Below, one piece after another: positions 1-8,706 of a DNA stretch of 64,000 nt. The stretch spans positions 44,496 to 108,495 of the forward strand of contig NZ_JAGQBB010000011.1 in NCBI RefSeq assembly GCF_024345415.1. Reading direction: 5' to 3'. Within the stretch, counting starts at the first letter, position 1. Each line of letters starts with the position of its first letter. This DNA is from Synechococcus sp. Tobar12-5m-g (GTDB lineage: Bacteria; Cyanobacteriota; Cyanobacteriia; PCC-6307; Cyanobiaceae). The position numbers and the translations under genes are program-made. The notes beneath the pieces were generated by a model. It saw only the letters and a program-made list of their open reading frames with translations, did not search any database and had not been told where the DNA came from.

Positions 1-398
1 CCAGGGTGGTGGCCGCCGATGAACGGGAAGGGGGCCTGCGGGCGATCCTCAACTACGGCCACACCCTCGGCCACGGCATCGAAACGCTCAGCGGCTACGG
101 AACCTTCCTGCACGGCGAGGCGGTGGCGATGGGCATGCTGGCCGCCGGCGAGCTGGCCGTGGCGCTGGGCCTCTGGACCGCCGGGGAGCAGGCCCGGCAG
201 CGGACCGTGGTCGCCAAAGCAGGACTCCCGCTCCAGCTGCCCCGCCTCGATCCAGAAGCGATGCTGCGCGCCCTGCAGAGCGACAAGAAGGTGAAAGATG
301 GCCAGGTGCGCTTCGTGCTGCCCACCGCCATCGGGCGGGTGGTCATCCGCGACGACATCGGTGAGGAGCTGATCCGGGGGGTCCTGCCTGGTCCATGA
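1..398 (+). CDS. aroB: 3-dehydroquinate synthase, C-terminal part (gene cut by window edge)
   Basis: Only the last 130 or so codons are present; the 5' end lies outside the window. The enzyme converts DAHP to 3-dehydroquinate in the cytoplasmic shikimate pathway. The visible part carries the family's metal-binding segments: [11 protein letters not shown], with two histidines spaced as in AroB, followed by [10 protein letters not shown]. The C-terminal helical region with paired lysines (SDKKVKDG) and the ending RFVLP are also typical. The stop codon overlaps the ATG of the next gene in an ATGA arrangement, which suggests translational coupling. Identification is secure although the gene is incomplete. 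Confidence 0.95.
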   Translation, partial: RVVAADEREGGLRAILNYGHTLGHGIETLSGYGTFLHGEAVAMGMLAAGELAVALGLWTAGEQARQRTVVAKAGLPLQLPRLDPEAMLRALQSDKKVKDGQVRFVLPTAIGRVVIRDDIGEELIRGVLPGP

Positions 399-892
399 TC
401 GGAGAGGATCGGCATGTCACGATGACGATGCCTTCGGGCAGGGGCTCTGGGTGGTGGTTCACCCAGAGCCTTTCCATCGAGCAACGGCTGATGCCCCAGG
501 TCCTCCCGATCCGACGCGGCCAGCTGGTCGCGCCCCGGCTACTCACCAAGGCCTCGGCGGAGGCGGAGTCCGATGCGCCCCGGGAGCGGGAACCCTCTGG
601 ATTCGGTGCCAGGCCCCCGGCAGCCAAAGGAACCGGCAAGGGCCGCAAGCGCCGGGGAACCGGCCTTGCAGCGGCGGACCGCTCACCCCTGGGCAAGAGT
701 CCAGATCTCGATGCCCTCAGGGCACGCCAGCAGCTGGGGCTGGCCCTGGCAGGGCGGTTGAGCCCCGCCGATGTGACCCGGGCCTGGAAACGGGCGGCGG
801 CCGAACACCATCCCGACCGTGGTGGCCAGCACGGCACGATGCAGACGATCAATGTCGCCCGCGATGCGCTGCTTGGCCGGGGGGTAAGCTGA
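395..892 (+). CDS. J-domain (DnaJ-like) protein
   Basis: This is a 165-residue protein with a C-terminal J-domain. A helix rich in R and K is followed by the HPD tripeptide at residues 139-141 (EHHPDRGG), then an ARDALL helix. J-domains stimulate the ATPase of an Hsp70 (DnaK) partner. The first 100 residues are basic and low in complexity ([11 protein letters not shown]) and look disordered. There is no G/F region, zinc finger or DnaJ C-terminal domain, so this is a type III J-protein with an unknown client. The ATG at 395 overlaps the aroB stop. An internal ATG at 491 is an alternative start, because the first 32 residues look unremarkable. Confidence 0.75.
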   Translation: MIGEDRHVTMTMPSGRGSGWWFTQSLSIEQRLMPQVLPIRRGQLVAPRLLTKASAEAESDAPREREPSGFGARPPAAKGTGKGRKRRGTGLAAADRSPLGKSPDLDALRARQQLGLALAGRLSPADVTRAWKRAAAEHHPDRGGQHGTMQTINVARDALLGRGVS

Positions 893-908
893 GCCGAGGC
901 GGCTGGGT

Positions 909-1448
909 TCACACCCTGAGAACAAAGCCACCTCGGTGGTGAAAATCGGCGACGGGGGCGGGATGGGCCAGGGCCCAGTGGCTCAGGGCGCCCGCCCGCT
1001 CCTCGATCACAGCGGCAACCGCTACCTCCAGGGGTTGCCCAGCTGGGTTGATCAGTCCCAGATCCAGGCCGACAGTCAGCTCGATGGAGGTGGCGTTGCG
1101 CTTCGAGCTGAAGGCCAGGGAATCGCAAGCCGGCTCTGGTTCGAGATCTTGCCGGTAGTCGGTGAGACGATAAACATTCCAATCACCCGTGGGTGAAAGG
1201 TTGATCTCCCAGTAAGCAGGAGAGCCCGCCAGGGCGATGAAGGCCTCGAAGCAGGTGCTCTGCCAGAGATCATCGAGGCGGCGTGGTTGTTCGGCGGGGG
1301 CGGGCAGCACCAACGCCTCGATCGGGCCCTGAAGCTGATAGCAGATCTCCAGAGATCCTGTTCGTCGCCACACCTGGGTATCGAGGTTGAAGGCCCGCAG
1401 CCGATGTTCTGCCTCGAACGGCATCAGGGCGAGGCTGGAGCTTCTCAT
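909..1448 (-). CDS. DOMON-like domain protein
   Basis: The 179-residue product resembles the cyanobacterial DOMON-like family, a beta-sandwich fold related to carbohydrate- or heme-binding modules. Supporting segments are DDLWQSTCFEAFI near residue 62 and YWEINLSPTGDWNVY near residue 80, a pattern seen in CBM9-like/DOMON-like sandwiches. No signal peptide is evident, so it is probably cytoplasmic. It lies immediately downstream of the phosphotransferase gene on the same strand, and the ATG overlaps that gene's stop, so the two are probably co-translated. A role in handling a sugar or glycoconjugate is an inference from this pairing. The molecular function is unknown. Confidence 0.65.
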   Translation of the reverse strand: MRSSSLALMPFEAEHRLRAFNLDTQVWRRTGSLEICYQLQGPIEALVLPAPAEQPRRLDDLWQSTCFEAFIALAGSPAYWEINLSPTGDWNVYRLTDYRQDLEPEPACDSLAFSSKRNATSIELTVGLDLGLINPAGQPLEVAVAAVIEERAGALSHWALAHPAPVADFHHRGGFVLRV

Positions 1449-2590
1449 CGCATCGCCTCGATGATCGATCGGATCTCCGCTTCCTGGACCTCGATGCTTT
1501 CAGTGAGCTTGAACTGCACCAGGGCCCGATCGAGGTTGTGGCGTGGATGCTGGATCTTGAAGTAGTGGCTTCCGGCGAGATAATCGGTGAGGAAGCGCAG
1601 GCCAAGCTCGAAGGGAATCAGCCGGATGGCGGCGAAGAGATAGGCATAGTCGTGGCTGGTCAGGAAGCTGCTGGCCACGGCGCCGTATCCCTGCAGCACC
1701 GCTTCGCACAGCAGTGGATCGAACCGAACGGCCGGCCAGTCCGTGGTTTCTTCCCCCAGCCTGTTGCAACAGGAGCGCAGACAATCGCCAATATCGTAGT
1801 GAACAAGGCCCGGCTTAACCGTGTCGAGGTCCACCAGGGCGATGGCCTGGCCCGTGCTGGCATCGATCATCACGTTGTTGATCTTTGGATCGCCGTGAAT
1901 CGGGCGGAGTGGCAGGATTCCCGCCGACTTGGCGTCCTCCAGCACCGACACGAACCCTTCGCGGGCACGCACGAAGGAGAGGCAATCCTCCAGCTCAGGA
2001 CACGCATTCAGCCCAGGATTCAGTGGCATCTCAGGGTTCGCCAAAACCTGATGAAAGAGGCTCAGATAGGTGGGAGTGATGTGGAAGCCCACCAGAGTGT
2101 CGGCCAGGGCACCCACCGGCAGGTCACTGATCAAGGCGTGAAACATTCCAAGGCCGTGGCCCACTTCCCTGGCATGGGCGAGGCTCGACACCGTTTCGAA
2201 GCAGTGGGCACCTTCCAGGAAGCTGAGCAGCCGCCAGAAGCAGCCTTCGTCCTCCACCCAGTGCAGGCCTCCGCTGCGAGCCGGCACGACCCGTGGCACC
2301 TCCCAGCGGCGGTCGGCCAGGAAGGGACAACCATTGCGCAGCTGCAGCGCCACATGCTCACTGAAAAGCAGCAGGTTGCCCATGACCAGCTCGGGCTGGG
2401 GAAACACCCGAGTGTTGAGCCGCTGCAGCACATAGGCCGGCGCACCTTGGGCCTGCAGCGTGACGCGGTAGGTGTCGTTGACATTGCCGTTGCCCAAGGG
2501 TTCGATCGAGGCCACGGCCCCCCCGAGATCGAACTGGCCGGCGATCCGCTCGAGATCGTCCGGGAATTGCCATGGCTGCTGGGTTGTCAA
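1445..2590 (-). CDS. Aminoglycoside-phosphotransferase-fold kinase, N-acetylhexosamine 1-kinase-like
   Basis: This 381-residue cytoplasmic kinase has the APH fold. A glycine-rich loop (GNGNVNDTY) lies near residues 34-42. The catalytic loop HGDPKINNV has D234 as the likely base and N237/N238 for metal binding. The metal-binding DLD motif is at 254-256, followed by VHYDIGDCLR. The closest named family I recognise is N-acetylhexosamine 1-kinase (NahK), which phosphorylates the anomeric hydroxyl of GlcNAc or GalNAc; some relatives are annotated as mucin desulfatase, which is misleading. It overlaps the downstream DOMON-like gene by 4 bases. The substrate is not provable from sequence; amino-sugar salvage is a guess. 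Confidence 0.75.
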   Translation of the reverse strand: MTTQQPWQFPDDLERIAGQFDLGGAVASIEPLGNGNVNDTYRVTLQAQGAPAYVLQRLNTRVFPQPELVMGNLLLFSEHVALQLRNGCPFLADRRWEVPRVVPARSGGLHWVEDEGCFWRLLSFLEGAHCFETVSSLAHAREVGHGLGMFHALISDLPVGALADTLVGFHITPTYLSLFHQVLANPEMPLNPGLNACPELEDCLSFVRAREGFVSVLEDAKSAGILPLRPIHGDPKINNVMIDASTGQAIALVDLDTVKPGLVHYDIGDCLRSCCNRLGEETTDWPAVRFDPLLCEAVLQGYGAVASSFLTSHDYAYLFAAIRLIPFELGLRFLTDYLAGSHYFKIQHPRHNLDRALVQFKLTESIEVQEAEIRSIIEAMR

Positions 2591-2635
2591 GGTGGTGATC
2601 GGAAGGGGTGAAGCGGAGCTGGTTCCATCCTCCGC

Positions 2636-2920
2636 TCAGTCGTCGGCGGGGATCAACACCCGGGTGTGCAGGCTGTCGGTGCCGAGGTTGTTGGTGATCA
2701 CCCAGACCTGCAGATCCCTGGCGACGAGATAAACACTGCGCAGCCGTCCCTGCTGCAGGTAAGCGGCCCGCACGTTGGCCCGGGCATCGCGGGCATCCAC
2801 CTCGCCCCAGTCGCCCCTGCGGTGGCGGGCCACCAGCCGCTGAAGCGTTTCGGCGTCTACCCACTCCCGAACGCCGGGATCCACATCCACAGGGCCGATC
2901 ACCAGACGCGCTGCCATCAA
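2636..2920 (-). CDS. Small conserved protein of unknown function
   Basis: This is a 94-residue cytoplasmic protein. The pattern [14 protein letters not shown], then GRLRSVY, VWVITNN and VLIPADD at the C-terminus matches a widespread uncharacterised bacterial family of about 90-110 residues. Members are often plasmid- or phage-borne and are sometimes misnamed restriction subunits. No catalytic motif is visible. It lies 45 bases upstream of the kinase gene on the same strand and is divergent from the rhamnose operon, whose first gene starts 45 bases away. It may therefore share a bidirectional promoter region. Confidence 0.6.
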   Translation of the reverse strand: MMAARLVIGPVDVDPGVREWVDAETLQRLVARHRRGDWGEVDARDARANVRAAYLQQGRLRSVYLVARDLQVWVITNNLGTDSLHTRVLIPADD

Positions 2921-2965
2921 GCCAGCGTAAGGTCATCCCCGTACAGGACTCGATCCATTGCTCCG

Positions 2966-3907
2966 ATGGGGCAGAAAACCGGACAAACCAGGGGCCGCAA
3001 GGGATTGGTCCTGGCGGGAGGGAGCGGCACCCGCCTCGCCCCGCTCACCACAGCCGTCAGCAAACAGCTGATGCCGGTGTACGACAAACCGATGATCTAC
3101 TACCCGCTCTGCACCTTGATGCTGGCCGGGATTCGCGAGGTTCTGATCATCACCACTCCGGTGGATCGCGGGGCCTTCGAGCGATTGCTGGGAGACGGGC
3201 GCTCCTGGGGCATGGAGATCCAGTACGCCATTCAGCCCAGCCCGGATGGATTGGCGCAGTCCTTCCTGATCGGCGAAACGTTCTTGAACCAGGCTCCAGC
3301 TGCCCTGGTCCTGGGAGATAATCTTTTCCATGGCCATGATCTGGCTCTGCAACTGCAGGCCACCAGCGCCATCGAGAGGGGCGCCACCGTCTTCGCTTAC
3401 AGCGTGAGCGATCCCCAGCGCTATGGGGTGGTGGAATTCACCCAGGACGGCAGGGTGTTGAGCCTCCAGGAAAAGCCAGCCAAGCCGAAATCCCGCTATG
3501 CGGTCACAGGGCTTTACTTCTATGACAACACCGTCGTGGAGCGGGCCAGGCAGGTGACCCCGTCCCCACGGGGCGAACTGGAAATCACCGACCTCAACCA
3601 ACAGTTTCTCGATGAAGGGCTGCTTCGGGTGGAGCTAATGGGGCGCGGCATGGCCTGGCTGGACACCGGAACTCCGGATTCACTCCATGACGCCGCCAGT
3701 TACATCCGCACCCTGGAGCATCGTCAGGGACTGAAGGTGGGCTGCCCGGAGGAAGTGGCCTGGCGGCAGGGCTGGATTGGGGAGGACCAGCTGGAACGCC
3801 TGGCCCAGCCCCTCAAGAAAAGCGGCTATGGCCACTACCTGCTTCGCTTGCTGGCGGAGAAATCAGCTGGATTGATCGAACAATCCGCCCCAGTAGGGAC
3901 AGCCTGA
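2966..3907 (+). CDS. rfbA: Glucose-1-phosphate thymidylyltransferase
   Basis: RfbA (RmlA) joins glucose-1-phosphate and dTTP to give dTDP-glucose, the first step of dTDP-L-rhamnose synthesis. The 313-residue product has the nucleotidyltransferase signature [12 protein letters not shown] near residues 13-24, then [16 protein letters not shown] and the metal-ligand segment [10 protein letters not shown]. The reading frame is open further upstream, but the ATG at 2966 is chosen because it sits 12 residues before the Rossmann strand and gives the usual family length (about 290-300). The stop TGA overlaps the ATG of rfbC by one base. First gene of the four-gene rfb operon. Confidence 0.95.
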   Translation: MGQKTGQTRGRKGLVLAGGSGTRLAPLTTAVSKQLMPVYDKPMIYYPLCTLMLAGIREVLIITTPVDRGAFERLLGDGRSWGMEIQYAIQPSPDGLAQSFLIGETFLNQAPAALVLGDNLFHGHDLALQLQATSAIERGATVFAYSVSDPQRYGVVEFTQDGRVLSLQEKPAKPKSRYAVTGLYFYDNTVVERARQVTPSPRGELEITDLNQQFLDEGLLRVELMGRGMAWLDTGTPDSLHDAASYIRTLEHRQGLKVGCPEEVAWRQGWIGEDQLERLAQPLKKSGYGHYLLRLLAEKSAGLIEQSAPVGTA

Positions 3908-4479
3908 TGAACGTTGAATCGTTCGCGATCGATGGGCCACTGCTGCTTACCCCGACGGTGCATCGTGATCAGCGCGGCTCCTTCTTTGAAAGCTGGAATG
4001 CCCGGACCTTTGCGGCCGCCCTAGGCGTCGGCGAAGCAGAGGCTCCGCTGTTTCTCCAGGACAACCAATCCCTCTCCCGCTGTGGCGTTCTGCGTGGGCT
4101 GCACTATCAACTTCCCCCGGTGCCTCAGGGTAAATTGGTGCGCTGCGTGGTGGGTGTGGTCTTCGATGTCGCCGTCGATATCCGACGCTCTTCGCCCACC
4201 TTCGGTCAATCCGTAGGGGTGCACCTGAGCGCCGCCAAGCACCGGATGCTGTGGGTGCCACCGGGCTTCGCCCACGGCTTCCTCGCCCTCAGCGATGGTG
4301 CCGAGGTCCTCTACAAGGTCACTGGCCTGTGGAGCCAGCGCTGCGAGCGCGCGATCCTGTGGAATGATCCAACCCTGGCGATTGCCTGGCCCCTGGAGGA
4401 GTCGGGTCTAGCGATGCCCTTGCTGGCCGCGAAGGATGCGGCCGCCTCCCCCTTCGCCGCAGCGGAGGTGTTCCCATGA
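3907..4479 (+). CDS. rfbC: dTDP-4-dehydrorhamnose 3,5-epimerase
   Basis: RfbC (RmlC) epimerises C3 and C5 of dTDP-4-keto-6-deoxyglucose. The 190-residue cupin has the family segments RGSFFESW, LRGLHYQ with the likely catalytic base H66, and PPGFAHGFLALSD, followed by Y136, the probable catalytic acid. Length matches the family (about 180-190). Translation appears coupled at both ends: the start overlaps the rfbA stop by one base and the end overlaps rfbD by four. The order A-C-D-B differs from the classical B-D-A-C of enteric bacteria, but gene order in this pathway is variable. Confidence 0.95.
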   Translation: MNVESFAIDGPLLLTPTVHRDQRGSFFESWNARTFAAALGVGEAEAPLFLQDNQSLSRCGVLRGLHYQLPPVPQGKLVRCVVGVVFDVAVDIRRSSPTFGQSVGVHLSAAKHRMLWVPPGFAHGFLALSDGAEVLYKVTGLWSQRCERAILWNDPTLAIAWPLEESGLAMPLLAAKDAAASPFAAAEVFP

Positions 4480-5384
4480 AGGTTTTGGTCACCGGCAAGG
4501 ATGGCCAGCTCGGCCAGGCCCTGCAGGCAGCGGCCCCCAAGGGCTGGGAGCTGCTCTTCACAGGGCGTGATCAGCTCGACCTTGCCGATCCGCAAGCTTG
4601 CCGGCGCCTGGTGGCTGCCCACGGTCCGGATTGGGTGATCAATGCCGGCGCCTTCACCGCGGTGGACAGAGCCGAGAGCGAACCTGAACGGGCCCACGCC
4701 GTCAACGAAGGTGCCCCCAGGGCCTTCGCCCAGGCCCTGGCTGAAACCGGCGGGCGCCTGCTCCAGCTCAGCACCGATTACGTCTTCAATGGCGCCCAGA
4801 GCCATCCCTATCAGCCCGAACAGACGATGGAGCCCTTGGGTGTGTATGGCCGAAGCAAAGCGGCGGCAGAAGGGGCGGTGATCGCTCTGCTGGGTCAGGA
4901 TCGCGCCACGATCCTGCGCACGGGCTGGGTGTATGGGCCGGTCGGGAAGAATTTCTGCAGGACGATGCTGAACCTGCACCACCAGAAAGCAGCCAGGGGC
5001 CAGGTGCTGGGTGTCGTCGCTGACCAGGTGGGATGTCCGACGAGCACCCTCGGCCTGGCGGCCGCCTGCTGGGCGCTGGTTCGCAGGGGGATCGGTGGGT
5101 GCCATCACTGGAGTGACGCCGGTGCCGCCAGCTGGTACGACTTCGCCGTCGCGATCGGATCGCTGGGCACAGCGGCCGGCCTGCTGGAGAAAGCGGCTGA
5201 CGTGAGACCACTCACCACCGCCGACTACCCCACGCCAGCGAAGCGACCGTTTTATTCGCTGCTGGACTGCACGGCCACCCGAGCGGCCCTCCAGTTGCCG
5301 CCCCTGCATTGGGGTGATGCCCTGGCCGATGTGCTGGCCCAGATCACGGCCCGGACCACCCCAGCACTTCACTCCTTCCGATGA
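4476..5384 (+). CDS. rfbD: dTDP-4-dehydrorhamnose reductase
   Basis: RfbD (RmlD) performs the last NAD(P)H-dependent step to dTDP-L-rhamnose. The 302-residue short-chain dehydrogenase has the nucleotide-binding GxxGxxG at residues 7-13 (GKDGQLG), the substrate strand STDYVFNG at 99-106, and the catalytic Y124-x3-K128 pair (YGRSK). The length is normal. The gene overlaps rfbC by four bases and rfbB by four bases, so all four rfb genes probably form one translationally coupled unit. Confidence 0.95.
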   Translation: MKVLVTGKDGQLGQALQAAAPKGWELLFTGRDQLDLADPQACRRLVAAHGPDWVINAGAFTAVDRAESEPERAHAVNEGAPRAFAQALAETGGRLLQLSTDYVFNGAQSHPYQPEQTMEPLGVYGRSKAAAEGAVIALLGQDRATILRTGWVYGPVGKNFCRTMLNLHHQKAARGQVLGVVADQVGCPTSTLGLAAACWALVRRGIGGCHHWSDAGAASWYDFAVAIGSLGTAAGLLEKAADVRPLTTADYPTPAKRPFYSLLDCTATRAALQLPPLHWGDALADVLAQITARTTPALHSFR

Positions 5385-6487
5385 GCCTCCCGCCCGCAGG
5401 ATCGATCGACCTGCCGCACCTTCTGGCCGATCGCAGGCGGATCCTGGTCACCGGTGGCGCCGGTTTCATCGGCGGCGCGGTGGTGCGCCGACTCCTGCGC
5501 GACAGCAACGCCACTGTGTTCAACCTCGACAAGCTGGGCTACGCCAGCGACCTGACCAGCATCGAAGCGACGCTGGCAGAGCTGGGCCAGGCCGGATCAG
5601 ACCGCCATCAACTGCTCCAGATCGACCTCGCCGAAGCCTCCGCCGTCGAGGACGCGCTCCGCCTGGCCGATCCCGATCTGGTCCTGCACTTGGCGGCGGA
5701 GAGCCATGTGGATCGCTCGATCGAGGGTCCGGGCGCTTTCATCGCCAGCAACATCAACGGCACTTTTCACCTGCTTCAGGCCGTGCGATCCCATTGGGAA
5801 GGCCTCCCCGGAGGACGGAAGGATCGGTTCCGCCTCCATCACATCAGCACCGATGAGGTGTTCGGTTCGCTCGGAGCGGAGGGGGCGTTCTCCGAGACCA
5901 CCCCCTATGATCCCCGCTCGCCCTACTCCGCCAGCAAGGCCGCCAGTGATCACCTGGTGAAGGCCTGGCACCACACCTACGGCCTGCCGGTGGTGCTCAC
6001 CAACTGCAGCAACAACTACGGGCCTTGGCAATTCCCAGAAAAACTGATTCCCGTGGTGATCCTCAAGGCGGCCGCCGGGGAGCCGATCCCCCTCTATGGC
6101 GATGGCGCCAACGTGCGTGACTGGCTCTACGTGGACGACCATGTTGAGGCCCTGTTGCTGGCCGCCACCGGCGGCCGACTGGGGGAGAGCTACGGCATCG
6201 GCGGCCATGGGGAACGCACCAACTACCAGGTGGTGAAGTCAATCTGCGCCCTGTTGGATGAGCTCCGGCCCGGCGGATCTCCCCACGCCCGCCTGATCAC
6301 ACCGGTGAGCGACCGGCCCGGCCATGACCGCCGCTACGCCATCGACCCCAGCAAGATCCAGCGGGAGCTGGGTTGGCAGCCGCTCCATCCGTTCCGGGAC
6401 GGACTAAATGCAACGGTGCGGTGGACCCTTGCCCACATGGACTGGATCCTGCAGATCAAGGGCAGGGAAGGTATGCCCGGAACCTGA
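5381..6487 (+). CDS. rfbB: dTDP-glucose 4,6-dehydratase
   Basis: RfbB (RmlB) converts dTDP-glucose to dTDP-4-keto-6-deoxyglucose using tightly bound NAD. The 368-residue extended SDR shows TGGAGFIGG at residues 24-32, STDEVFG at 156-162 (D and E are the catalytic dehydration pair) and Y182-x3-K186. It has a roughly 18-residue N-terminal extension before the Rossmann strand. It ends the rhamnose operon. A perfect 7-bp hairpin (CCGGCTG/CAGCCGG) follows at 6501-6524, without a T tract. Confidence 0.95.
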   Translation: MSLPPAGSIDLPHLLADRRRILVTGGAGFIGGAVVRRLLRDSNATVFNLDKLGYASDLTSIEATLAELGQAGSDRHQLLQIDLAEASAVEDALRLADPDLVLHLAAESHVDRSIEGPGAFIASNINGTFHLLQAVRSHWEGLPGGRKDRFRLHHISTDEVFGSLGAEGAFSETTPYDPRSPYSASKAASDHLVKAWHHTYGLPVVLTNCSNNYGPWQFPEKLIPVVILKAAAGEPIPLYGDGANVRDWLYVDDHVEALLLAATGGRLGESYGIGGHGERTNYQVVKSICALLDELRPGGSPHARLITPVSDRPGHDRRYAIDPSKIQRELGWQPLHPFRDGLNATVRWTLAHMDWILQIKGREGMPGT

Positions 6488-6500
6488 GCACACCGAGCTT

Positions 6501-6524
6501 CCGGCTGCGGAAAGCATCAGCCGG
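6501..6524 (+). other. Hairpin after rfbB
   Basis: CCGGCTG (6501-6507) pairs perfectly with CAGCCGG (6518-6524) across a 10-base loop, 14 bases after the rfbB stop and 85 bases before the sat start. No T run follows, so it is not a clear intrinsic terminator. It could stabilise the rfb mRNA 3' end or be incidental in GC-rich DNA. Confidence 0.3.
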
Positions 6525-6608
6525 TGATTCCGGGCTGAAGTGTTCAAGCATCGCCTTACCATCAGCCGGCCGTTCCCTTGGCTGGCCTCGCCCCGGCGTT
6601 CTCCACCG

Positions 6609-7787
6609 ATGATCCCCGAACCTTCCACAGCCCATCGGACCAGGCCTGGCCTGATTGCCCCCCATGGGGGCGTTCTGGTGGACCTCCAAGTCCCCGTCAG
6701 CCAGCACGAAACCGTCAAAGCCGGCGTCACACGGGCCGTGGAGTGCTCCGATCGCAATGCCTGCGATGTGGAGCTGCTCACGGTGGGGGGCTTCTCACCG
6801 CTGCGCGGTTTCATGCACGAAGCCGATTACCACGCCGTGGTGGAGGGGAACCGCACCAGCTCAGGCCTGTTGTTCGGACTGCCGATCGTGATGGACACCG
6901 ACGACGCGAGCATCGCCGTCGGGGAGAGGGTGCTGCTGACCTACAGGGGCCAGGACCTAGCGGTGCTCACGGTGGAGAGCCGCTGGGAACCCGACAAGGT
7001 GCGGGAGGCGGCCGGCTGCTACGGCACCACGTCGATCGAGCATCCCGCCGTGCGGATGATCTGCTCGGAGCGGGGCCGTTTCTACCTCGGTGGCGCCCTA
7101 CAGGGCCTGGAGTTGCCCAGCCGCGAGTTCCCCTGCAAAACTCCCGCCCTGGTCCGGGCCGACCTGCCGGACGATCAGGACGTGGTGGCCTTCCAATGCC
7201 GCAACCCGATTCACCGGGCCCACTACGAACTGTTCACCCGCGCCCTCCACGCCACCAACGTGAGCGAAGCAGCCGTAGTGCTGGTGCATCCCACCTGCGG
7301 GCCCACCCAGGAGGACGACATCGCCGGCACGGTTCGCTTCCAGACCTATGAGCGCCTGGCCGCCGAGGTGGCCAACCCGCGCATCCGCTGGGCCTACCTG
7401 CCTTACGCCATGCACATGGCGGGGCCCCGGGAGGCCCTGCAACACATGCTCATCCGCAAGAACTACGGCTGCACCCATTTCATCATCGGCCGCGACATGG
7501 CCGGCTGCAAATCGTCGCTGAGTGGTGACGACTTCTACGGGCCCTATGCGGCCCAGGATTTCGCCCGTGACCACGCCACCGAGCTGGGCATGGAAACGGT
7601 GCCCTCGCTCAACCTCGTCTACACCGAGGAGGAGGGGTACGTCACCGCTGAGCACGCCGAAGCCCGCGGCCTGCACATCCGCAAACTCAGCGGCACCCAG
7701 TTTCGCAAGATGCTGCGCGGCGGCGAGGACATCCCGGAATGGTTCGCCTTCCGCAGCGTAGTGGAGGTCTTGCGTGATGCCGGCTGA
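6609..7787 (+). CDS. sat: Sulfate adenylyltransferase (ATP sulfurylase)
   Basis: Sat forms adenosine 5'-phosphosulfate (APS) from ATP and sulfate. The product is the single-chain type: 392 residues from the ATG at 6609, close to the normal length for cyanobacterial Sat. Upstream in-frame codons exist back to 6540 but encode an unconserved arginine/proline stretch. The active-site motif QCRNPIH lies at 196-202 with HRAH following, and GRDMAG at 294-299 corresponds to the family's GRDHAG loop with Met for His. It is followed by cysQ, which starts inside it, and cysC. This makes a compact PAPS-synthesis operon. Confidence 0.95.
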   Translation: MIPEPSTAHRTRPGLIAPHGGVLVDLQVPVSQHETVKAGVTRAVECSDRNACDVELLTVGGFSPLRGFMHEADYHAVVEGNRTSSGLLFGLPIVMDTDDASIAVGERVLLTYRGQDLAVLTVESRWEPDKVREAAGCYGTTSIEHPAVRMICSERGRFYLGGALQGLELPSREFPCKTPALVRADLPDDQDVVAFQCRNPIHRAHYELFTRALHATNVSEAAVVLVHPTCGPTQEDDIAGTVRFQTYERLAAEVANPRIRWAYLPYAMHMAGPREALQHMLIRKNYGCTHFIIGRDMAGCKSSLSGDDFYGPYAAQDFARDHATELGMETVPSLNLVYTEEEGYVTAEHAEARGLHIRKLSGTQFRKMLRGGEDIPEWFAFRSVVEVLRDAG

Positions 7788-8706
7788 TCTACTTCCCTCT
7801 GCCATCGTCCTGCCTTCCGGTATCAACCAGGAGGCACTTCTGATGGTCGTTCGTCAGCTGGCCTGGGAAGCGGCGGCGATCCTGCGGGCCTATGCCCGCG
7901 GCGACCAGCCTCCCTTCGGCTACCCGGCGGTGCTCTCCGTCGATGACGACCCCAAAGGCCCCGTCTCTGCCGCTGATCTGGCCGTCAACGATCACCTTTT
8001 GGCGGGCCTTGGCAACGCCTTTCCCACCGCCCCCTGGACCCTGTTGAGCGAGGAAACCGCCAGTCAGTGGGCCCAGGGGGAGCCGATCGACGCCGAATGG
8101 CTCTGGATTCTCGATCCGCTGGATGGCACCAAGGACTTTCTTCAGGGCACCGGCGAATACGCGGTTCATCTGGCCCTGATCCACCGCCAGCGGCCGGTGC
8201 TCGGTGCGGTGCTGCTGCCTGAGCTCGACCAGCTCTGGTTCGGACTGGTCGCAGCCTCCCAGGCCTGGTGCGAATCCCCTTCAGGGGATCTCCAGCCGGT
8301 GCGCTTCAGTCTTCGTCAGGACCTGCCCGAGCTGATCCCGGTCACCAGTCGCAGCCATCGGGACGAGCGCCTCGAACAGCTGACGGGCTCCCTGGGGGTG
8401 GCCCAGGGCCTTGCCAGGGGCAGCGTCGGCGGCAAGATCGGCGCCATCCTGCGGGGCGAAACCGATCTCTACATTTCGCTCTCGGGCCGCACCGCCCCGA
8501 AGGACTGGGACATGGCCGCCCCGGAGGCCGTTCTGCTGGCGGCGGGTGGAGCCTTCAGCCATGCCGATGGCCGCCCCTTGCTCTACAACACAGGCGACTC
8601 CCGTCAGGCCGGCTGCCTGATCGCCAGCCATGGCAAGGCACACCAGGCCCTCTGCCAGGCAGCTGCGGCCGCGATGGCACGCATCGATCCTTCCTTTCCC
8701 CTCTGA
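7777..8706 (+). CDS. cysQ: 3'(2'),5'-bisphosphate nucleotidase (PAP phosphatase)
   Basis: This is a member of the inositol monophosphatase superfamily. It has SEE (residues 91-93), the metal-binding DPLDGTKDF at 113-121, and a C-terminal DWDMAAPEAVLLAAGG block. CysQ hydrolyses PAP, the by-product of PAPS use, to AMP and so relieves inhibition of sulfotransferases and PAPS reductase. The ATG at 7777 is preferred over a GTG at 7774; either way the gene overlaps the end of sat by 11-14 bases. Its stop overlaps the ATG of cysC. Placement between sat and cysC strongly supports PAP as substrate rather than inositol phosphates. Confidence 0.9.
   Translation: MPADLLPSAIVLPSGINQEALLMVVRQLAWEAAAILRAYARGDQPPFGYPAVLSVDDDPKGPVSAADLAVNDHLLAGLGNAFPTAPWTLLSEETASQWAQGEPIDAEWLWILDPLDGTKDFLQGTGEYAVHLALIHRQRPVLGAVLLPELDQLWFGLVAASQAWCESPSGDLQPVRFSLRQDLPELIPVTSRSHRDERLEQLTGSLGVAQGLARGSVGGKIGAILRGETDLYISLSGRTAPKDWDMAAPEAVLLAAGGAFSHADGRPLLYNTGDSRQAGCLIASHGKAHQALCQAAAAAMARIDPSFPL

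Noticed and set aside
1538..2611. 357-residue plus-strand frame over the phosphotransferase gene
   Set aside because: Shadow of the kinase, whose catalytic motifs are read on the minus strand.
2636..2920. Small protein as a restriction-modification subunit
   Set aside because: Some relatives carry that name, but at 94 residues it has no methylase or nuclease motif.
6488..6608. Intrinsic terminator after rfbB
   Set aside because: The 7-bp hairpin at 6501-6524 is real but has no T tract, so it was recorded only as a hairpin.
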